Source of the DNA: Labyrinthula sp. Ha
Lineage: Eukaryota > Sar > Bigyra > Labyrinthulida > Labyrinthulaceae
Assembly (NCBI GenBank): GCA_015227615.1
Contig: JAALGZ010000009.1
Span: 930,001-994,000 of the forward strand
Length of the DNA: 64,000 bases
Direction of reading: 5' to 3'
Under the pieces are notes generated by a model, which saw only the letters and a list, made by a program, of their open reading frames with translations, did not search any database and was not told the DNA's origin. The first letter of the stretch is position 1; every line of letters begins with the position of its first letter. The position numbers and the translations under genes are program-made. This document shows positions 57,701 through 64,000 of the stretch, piece after piece.

Positions 57701-60700
57701 ATGGATTTGTGAAAGAAATAAATATTAATAGAAAGTGGCTTTCCTGAATTTAGTGTTGGATGATATAATGCAGAAGAACAGGCTCTTATAGGAAAGATTT
57801 ATTCTAAATTTAAGAGTTTTCAGAAATGTTACAATGAAAAGATCGTTTGTGCACTGAATCTTTTCCGTATTACCACATAGATGATCTGGTACTTTAAATT
57901 CATGTTCGTTGACTATTTTAATGCTACATACAACAAAGCTTCCTAAATATAATTATGTGCTTTTATTCTGGTTTGTTTTTAATACTGTTTCTGAATTATA
58001 CAATTTGGTACAGAAAACAATGAAAAGCCTGAAAAATAGCTATGAATCTCGTGCATAATTAGAATACATATCTATTGCAAAACTGACAAATTGTTACAAT
58101 CATATTTACACATAAATAGGAAACGTAGTATAACATTATAAGATTTGGGCATAAATTATTAATGCTACTTCAGTTTCCACAGTTATATTTAGCATAAATA
58201 TACTATCCGACAGTACGGCATTTAGATTCGATATAGAATTATGCTTTATTATGTTTTTCAGCTGAAGTTAACTACCTTCGCAAAGTTAGTATATTCACTC
58301 ATTGTAGACATAATACGTAAAAAATCTACGCTACATAAGATATTTCAACTTCTGACCATTTTTGGGATAGCTTATATCTCAACTCGTCCCTCTCCAGAGG
58401 CAAATACTTGCCATATTATCTTCGCTACAGTGTTCTTGGGTTTAATAAATAGATATACATATTTAATCTTATAAAGTTTATTTATACTGAGAAAAAAACT
58501 TTTAAAACACAATTTAATATACAGAGAATCCACTTCTTGAATTTGATCCATGTTTTTTTTTGTATCAGACGCCCCGTTTTCCCCTTTCCAATGGAATTTA
58601 AAATTTCATTACTGATTGCAACATTTTTTCTTTACATTTAACTATTCTTAGGTAACAAGATAAGATAACAAAGTATTTTGGAGATTCAATTCACACCGGA
58701 AAGAACTTTTCTTTATATTTTAAATCTCGTAGGTAATAGCAAAACTGACAACTGAGTTTTACTTTAAAGTTTCAGATACAGAACATAAAAAACTCAAAGA
58801 AATTACTTTAGAAAGACCTTATGTTATAGGATCTTTCTATCAAATAATACAAATGTATCGATTTTTAGAACCAAAGGAACATACAAGAATTATTACCAAC
58901 GGTTATACAATTTTGAGGTTTGATCAGCTTAACTCTGTTGTTAGAAGCAGAATCTACTTCTGGCATAATAAAACTATTGAAGACACTGGCAACAGATTGG
59001 CCAAGCAATTATATCGAAACATGTTCTTATTTTAGAAATGGGAAAATAAGAGATTTTTAAATGCTGTGAGCCGAAAAAATACAGTATATAGCATCCCCCT
59101 AGTATTTTTTACCCTGGAAACGAGAGAACTGAATTAGAGCAGTGCCAGGATCATAATTTATTTATAATTACAAGTATATAGGGATAGAATTCTACTTCAG
59201 AATATTAAACATATTTTAGGTTCTCTGAAAAAGAAATTGTTTAATCTTTTAAATAATACCATTAGTCTATATATGCATATATTGATACCTCATTTCATGA
59301 TCACATATTTTCTTCCATGGCTCAAATGACCGCGATATATTGCATGGGTTACGACTTGAGGATAGATTTTTAAGTTTATTCAATTGATTTATGTTTCATA
59401 TATTTGACTTAATGTAAAGTGCTAATGAATCCATTAGCCAAACAAAACACTTATGATATTTTTCATTTTTAGTGACGTTCATTGTGATTATTGTGAGGTT
59501 AAACTTTTTGTAGTATGAATATGGTTCTGATAATAACCGATGCACCTTATACTATATATATATTTAGTTAATAAAGGAGATATTATTGAGAAAGGTTGAT
59601 TATCCCATAATTAATTTCATATTATGTAACTCTTGCTGGTAATATATATTTCTATTGATGAACCAACTAACTGTATATTTTAGTTGTTCCTAAATTTAGA
59701 AAAAATGCCCAAGAGGTTTTATTATTCGCTGTAGAGACTAGTTTTGTAAGAGGTATTCATATTGTTCTTCCAGCATACATTTTTACTTAATTATGTTGAG
59801 CTGAACTTCTAGGTAAATACTTTTTTAATACTAGTTAAGATAATGATTTTATAATACCCATATTCTTCATAAAAAACAGATTCTAAAGTGTACATTTTTG
59901 ATTCTACAAACTCGTAATGGATAATTCTTGAGAGATAATATTTAAATGTGCTGTTGCAGCACCTGTAAAAATTATCTGGAATTCTTCAGTCCTTACCAAC
60001 ATCAAAGGCAATAGATATAATTACCAATGCTTACTAGTAGAGTACTCTTAAGGTATTTTTGTCAAACTAGCAAGAGTGTTATTGGCATTTAAAATCCAAT
60101 ATTCTTCAATCCTAAGACAATGGGATTACACATACCGATGACAGTTGGAAAATATTTTTTAATCGTTTGATATTTTGCATTGGGCAAGCTCTCTATTTGT
60201 TTCAGGTAATGTAACGTGCTGACAAAGCAAAAAAAAACAAAGTTGTATTTACATGAGTGTAACAAGTAGAAGCCAATATATTCACTTATTAGTAAATTAA
60301 AGCTTTTCCATTAATCTTTAGACTCAATGGAACAAGCTAGGATTTTTTCATTTTTCTAAATAACTAGTGTTAAGTAAGAAAATCTCTGAGTTCCTTCAAA
60401 TGGATATTTCAGTTAAAAGCTCATTTAATAGAGAAAGAATCGGCGAAATGTGCAAATATAATAATGGAGTAACGAGAATATTGAGATTGGGTTATTATTT
60501 TAGAGTTAGTTCTTCAGGAATAAAAAATATATGGTAGCGTTACACTGCAGCGATCTAACTTCTGCGCAATGATATATATATAGACTGGTTTCATTGGACA
60601 TCCTAGAAAAGTTTGAATGATTCCAAATTTGCAGGTATTATAATTTCAAAGCTGACAACAATCGATGATATATGTCCCACAAAGTGGCGTTTTCCTTAGA

Positions 60701-62559
60701 TTATCTCAAAACTTTTAAAAATAGACCCTAAATCAGTGACAACGCACAGGAAGCTATAATGTAGGAGGAAATAACACCAACATTGAGAGATATGACCTCT
60801 GCTGAAACATAAAACTGCGGATATCGGTGTATGCTTTTCTTCACACAACGACAAATGTTACACCAATTATAAAATTGTAATTTTTCAGCCTCTTTGTGTA
60901 TGGTCGATCTCTTTAAACTTAGAAGTGATAGAAAGATTGGCTTAATTCATGCAGAATTTTTCGATTATTTGGTTTCTATTACTTAATGTTATTCAAAAGC
61001 TTGCACAAAGAGATCATGGTCATGAAGAAAATTTAGCATTTTGCAATGGAAATCCCTGCTAATATTGAATGAACTATGGATTGAACCATTTTTACGTTAT
61101 ACCTTAAAACACGACTTTCTAGTCCTGCAAAAGAATAAGGAGTTCGGTGTGAAACTAATTTCAATCACCTAGACTATCTTGTGAGAATTAAACTAATTAA
61201 ACGGGCGACAAGGGTAAGGAATTCAGACCCAATATTAATGATACAGTGCTTACTATTGTATGCAGAACCCTTCTGATGTTTGCTCCTCGCACTTTTTCAG
61301 TTAGCTATCTCGGTTTTATCTGACTTCATGCTGATTTCTACCCGTCGTTTGAGCTTCATATATTAGGGAATAAATGTAAATCATATATTAAGAATAGGCT
61401 TATTAAACTGTGTTGATTATTATCTGTAAAAATACTGATCGTAAATGATGTGTGAAGCACGAGTAACATTTAGTTCATTCAAGAACTTCTCTATATGTGT
61501 AATTTCATTTCCCTTCCAGGTATGGAAAGCATATCTGGTTACATTTGCAAGGTAGTTGAACATAATCTTAACCCTTGATTGAAATTAGAGAAAAAACAAC
61601 AATTAAAGTATATTGCACATCAGGCGCATAATATCAAACTGCTTCAAAATTTTATTTCTGTAAGATGAATAAACCGGGGCTTTGTCTCTTTGGTGGTTAG
61701 TATTTCTACTTCAGTAAAACTTATTCATGAATTATATGGACCATAAATTTGGTAAATATGACGTTAAGCTTTTGCTTACAATCTTAAGAAACCATAAGAG
61801 CCGTCGTTTAAGATTTTCTAAGTTAAGAATCTTTTTCCCACATTTATATATTTACTGATTTGATTAAGGGTCCACATAAGAATATTATCCGAGTTTAACG
61901 ATATACACTTAGGAAGTGTTACTAGATTATTCAGAGCCAAAGGAGGTAAACTTAGGAGCCAAGAATATTTTCTAATTAAACAAAAAAGTAATAAGCCCAG
62001 TTCTTTTTGTGAGATTTCTGTTCTTCAAATTCAACAATAAGAACAGTGATAAATGGATAATTATTTCATGGAAAGACTACATATTTTTATACAAAATGAA
62101 ACAATACAACCTTTATTCTACTCTTGCCACGTCATATCTTCTATTGAGATGTCATTGGACTTATTATACCCTAATAGAACTGCTAAAACTCGCAATTGAT
62201 TACAAGACTATCAACTATGTTCTTAGTTTCTGTATATGCTTAAACATCAACCAGATACACTCTCTAATATTCATAACACCGAGATGTCTCTACAATGATA
62301 TTCTTTGTGGATTACTGGACTTTCAGTATTTCAAAATAAATGTAAAAAGAGATGGCAGTACATATGATACGAAGGACTAATACGGCTTTGAAACACACTG
62401 GTCGGCTCAAACTTTTATTGAAAGAAAACTTTTACTTTTATCTTCAGATTCATTTGTAATTGTGTTTGTGAAGCCCGAACAAATCTCCAACTGACCGGCT
62501 TACATTGACAATATCTTATGAATTATTAATAATATTTTTATCCTTTTTTCAGCGTATTC
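54791..62559. other. Long AT-rich gene desert
   Basis: About 7.8 kb with short frames only and no recognisable domain, repeat family or RNA gene. A small CATGGG...CCCATG inverted repeat occurs near 55,163-55,182. Confidence 0.5.
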
Positions 62560-63101
62560 TCTTTAGTTGTAGGCTTGCCATACGTGCACCATACACCAAG
62601 TTATATTTGTGAAAATTTGGGCTATGATACAGTAATGCTGCCTTGACTATCTACTCGTATTTCGCCGATAACCAAGAACCAGTTATTCATAACACAAGAC
62701 TATGTACTATTAAGTATGACGAAATAGCACATACAGTGCACTCTCTTCAATATTCATATATACAGCCTTCTTCTATGTATCGTGATTTATACGTAACTGG
62801 CACACACGGCTCACTTCCTTCTCTATGTCTATAAAACTTGGATTAACTCTGTACTATGGTTTGCTTTACATAAAATATTTTGGCCGTGTTGGTGCTCTTG
62901 ACCATTGCGTTGAAAATCACATAAACTTTTTATATTTCCTGACCAGTTTATTATCTCTGGCTTCTTATACATACCTGAGAGAAATCATAGACAGCTTCAA
63001 AATTGAAACACCGAGCCGCTCCAATAAGTTCAGACTTGACTAAATGCGCAGCTTTCAAATAATCGGAAATAGAGAAAAAACAAAATCAAATAAATTAGAA
63101 A
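62560..63101 (+). promoter_or_regulatory. 5' flank shared with the 29.1-kb repeat gene
   Basis: Collinear with the reverse strand of 29,088-29,640: ACAGTAATGCT (near 62,630), the 23-bp identity at 62,677-62,699, AGTGCACTC, a TATCGT/ATACGTAA block, CTTGACCAT near 62,898, and GAAACACCGAGCCGCTC near 63,006. It probably contains the promoter and leader of the repeat gene. Confidence 0.65.
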
Positions 63102-64000
63102 ATGCAGAAACAAAGAAATGGAAAACATCTTTTATCAGAGATAATTGTCGATGTTGAGCAGAATTATTATAGTCACGTAGGGAAACACATGGAAAGTAGA
63201 GGCCTTAAAAAAGTCGTCATTAGTGTTCTTGGGATTGGGCTCATATTTGGATTCGGGGTAGTTTTTACCTCACGTTATACAGAGTTTGATCACTTCAATA
63301 TCAATAAAAACTCAATAAGTTCTCACCATGCACCTGGTGGACCTTCCCCAGGTATTGGACATAGTGGATTGCAAGGAGATTCTAGTAACTCACCTGGTGG
63401 ACCTTCCCCAGGTATTGGACATAGTGGATTGCAAGGAGATTCTAGTAACTCACCTGGTGGACCTTCCCCAGGTATTGGACATAGTGGATTGCAAGGAGAT
63501 TCTAGTAACTCACCTGGTGGACCTTCCCCAGGTATTGGACATAGTGGATTGCAAGGAGGTTCCAGTAGCTCACCTGGTGGACCTTCCCCAGGTATTGGAC
63601 ATAGTGGATTGCAAGGAGATTCTAGTAGCTCACCTGGTGGACCTTCCCCAGGTATTGGACATAGTGGATTGCAAGTAGGTTCCAGTAGCTCACCTGGTGG
63701 ACCTTCCCCAGGTATTGGACATAGTGGATTGCAAGGAGATTCTAGTAGCTCACCTGGTGGACCTTCCCCAGGTATTGGACATAGTGGATTGCAAGGAGAT
63801 TCTAGTAGCTCACCTGGTGGACCTTCCCCAGGTATTGGACATAGTGGATTGCAAGTAGGTTCCAGTAGCTCACCTGGTGGACCTTCCCCAGGTATTGGAC
63901 ATAGTGGATTGCAAGGAGATTCTAGTAGCTCACCTGGTGGACCTTCCCCAGGTATTGGACATAGTGGATTGCAAGGAGATTCTAGTAACTCACCTGGTGG
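63102..64000 (+). CDS. Membrane-anchored protein with 20-residue Pro/Gly/His repeats (partial)
   Basis: Starts at ATG 63102 (MQKQRNGKHLLSEIIVDVEQ) and remains open to the window end. An N-terminal polar region (1-37) is followed by a membrane segment (about 38-57, KVVISVLGIGLIFGFGVVFT) and SRYTEF, then a short linker and tandem repeats from residue 77 on. The unit is PGGPSPGIGHSGLQGDSSNS. Residue changes are confined to the last part (QGDSSN, QGGSSS, QVGSSS, QGDSSS). The membrane segment is nearly that of the 42.9-kb protein (GIGL..G.GVVF.SR). The core P-G-G-P-S-P-x-x-G-H-x-x-x-Q-G is shared with the 29.1-kb repeats. There are no basic residues in the repeats and no cysteines. The role is unknown; a surface protein or peptide precursor is possible. 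Confidence 0.85.
   Translation, partial: MQKQRNGKHLLSEIIVDVEQNYYSHVGKHMESRGLKKVVISVLGIGLIFGFGVVFTSRYTEFDHFNINKNSISSHHAPGGPSPGIGHSGLQGDSSNSPGGPSPGIGHSGLQGDSSNSPGGPSPGIGHSGLQGDSSNSPGGPSPGIGHSGLQGGSSSSPGGPSPGIGHSGLQGDSSSSPGGPSPGIGHSGLQVGSSSSPGGPSPGIGHSGLQGDSSSSPGGPSPGIGHSGLQGDSSSSPGGPSPGIGHSGLQVGSSSSPGGPSPGIGHSGLQGDSSSSPGGPSPGIGHSGLQGDSSNSPG
63330..64000 (+). repeat. Coding minisatellite, 60-bp unit, at least 11 copies
   Basis: CACCTGGTGGACCTTCCCCA recurs every 60 bp from 63,330; eleven full units and the start of a twelfth lie in the window. Units 6 and 9 carry the same QVGSSS variant, each followed by two QGDSS(S/N) units, so a 180-bp higher-order unit may have duplicated. Confidence 0.97.

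Noticed and set aside
63328-63678. Plus-strand frame reading HLVDLPQVLDIVDCKE repeats
   Set aside because: A shadow frame of the 60-bp array. The frame with N-terminal anchor and the conserved PSPGIGH core starts at 63,102.
1-64000. tRNA, rRNA and snRNA genes
   Set aside because: I looked for B-box-like GGTTCGANNCC sequences and U6-like sequence on both strands by eye and found none convincing. A covariance-model search was not possible.

Overview
The window looks like nuclear DNA of an AT-rich, single-celled eukaryote. Three things point this way: a spliceosomal helicase, a eukaryotic primase subunit and a ribosomal stalk protein; a CPAP/SAS-4 G-box protein and a cilium-type EF-hand protein, which suggest centrioles and flagella; and at least twelve spliceosomal GT-AG introns of only 27-33 nt. 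I read the introns from frame and protein continuity. The standard genetic code fits, since genes end with TAA or TAG. I cannot name the lineage.

The genes are strongly clustered. Island 1 (1-~2.9 kb) has an EF-hand protein, a seven-exon mitochondrial carrier, ribosomal protein P2 and a probable unidentified spliced gene. Island 2 (6.5-13.3 kb) has a four-cysteine membrane-anchored protein, a coiled-coil protein, a GT77-type glycosyltransferase, an ArfGAP2/3 (Glo3) protein and an N-myristoylation-motif coiled-coil protein. Island 3 (47.7-54.8 kb) has DHX8/Prp22, a CPAP-like protein, a TMEM135-like membrane protein, the primase large subunit and a small reticulon-like protein. Neighbours here are separated by 18-140 bp, and one same-strand pair overlaps by 14 bp.

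Between the islands lie long AT-rich stretches (13.3-27.5, 29.6-42.1, 42.9-47.7 and 54.8-62.6 kb) with almost no coding signal. They hold a decayed LINE (~15.4-18.7 kb), a hAT-type MITE with a perfect 8-bp target duplication (43,828-44,298) and microsatellites.

The genes I recognise inside these stretches belong to one unfamiliar family. It comprises short basic N-termini, a single glycine-rich membrane anchor (GIGL..G...F.S[RK]) and then a variable outer part. At 29.1 kb the outer part is seventeen 26-residue repeats; at 63.1 kb it is at least eleven 20-residue repeats; at 42.9 kb it is a four-cysteine domain. A fourth gene at 6.5 kb has the same four-cysteine domain and intron position with a diverged anchor. 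The two repeat genes also share homologous 5' flanks. Their repeat core (P-x-G-P-S-P-x-x-G-H) resembles plant CLE and CEP signalling peptides. This membrane-anchored, repeat-bearing family is the best candidate here for an undescribed system, perhaps surface proteins or effectors.
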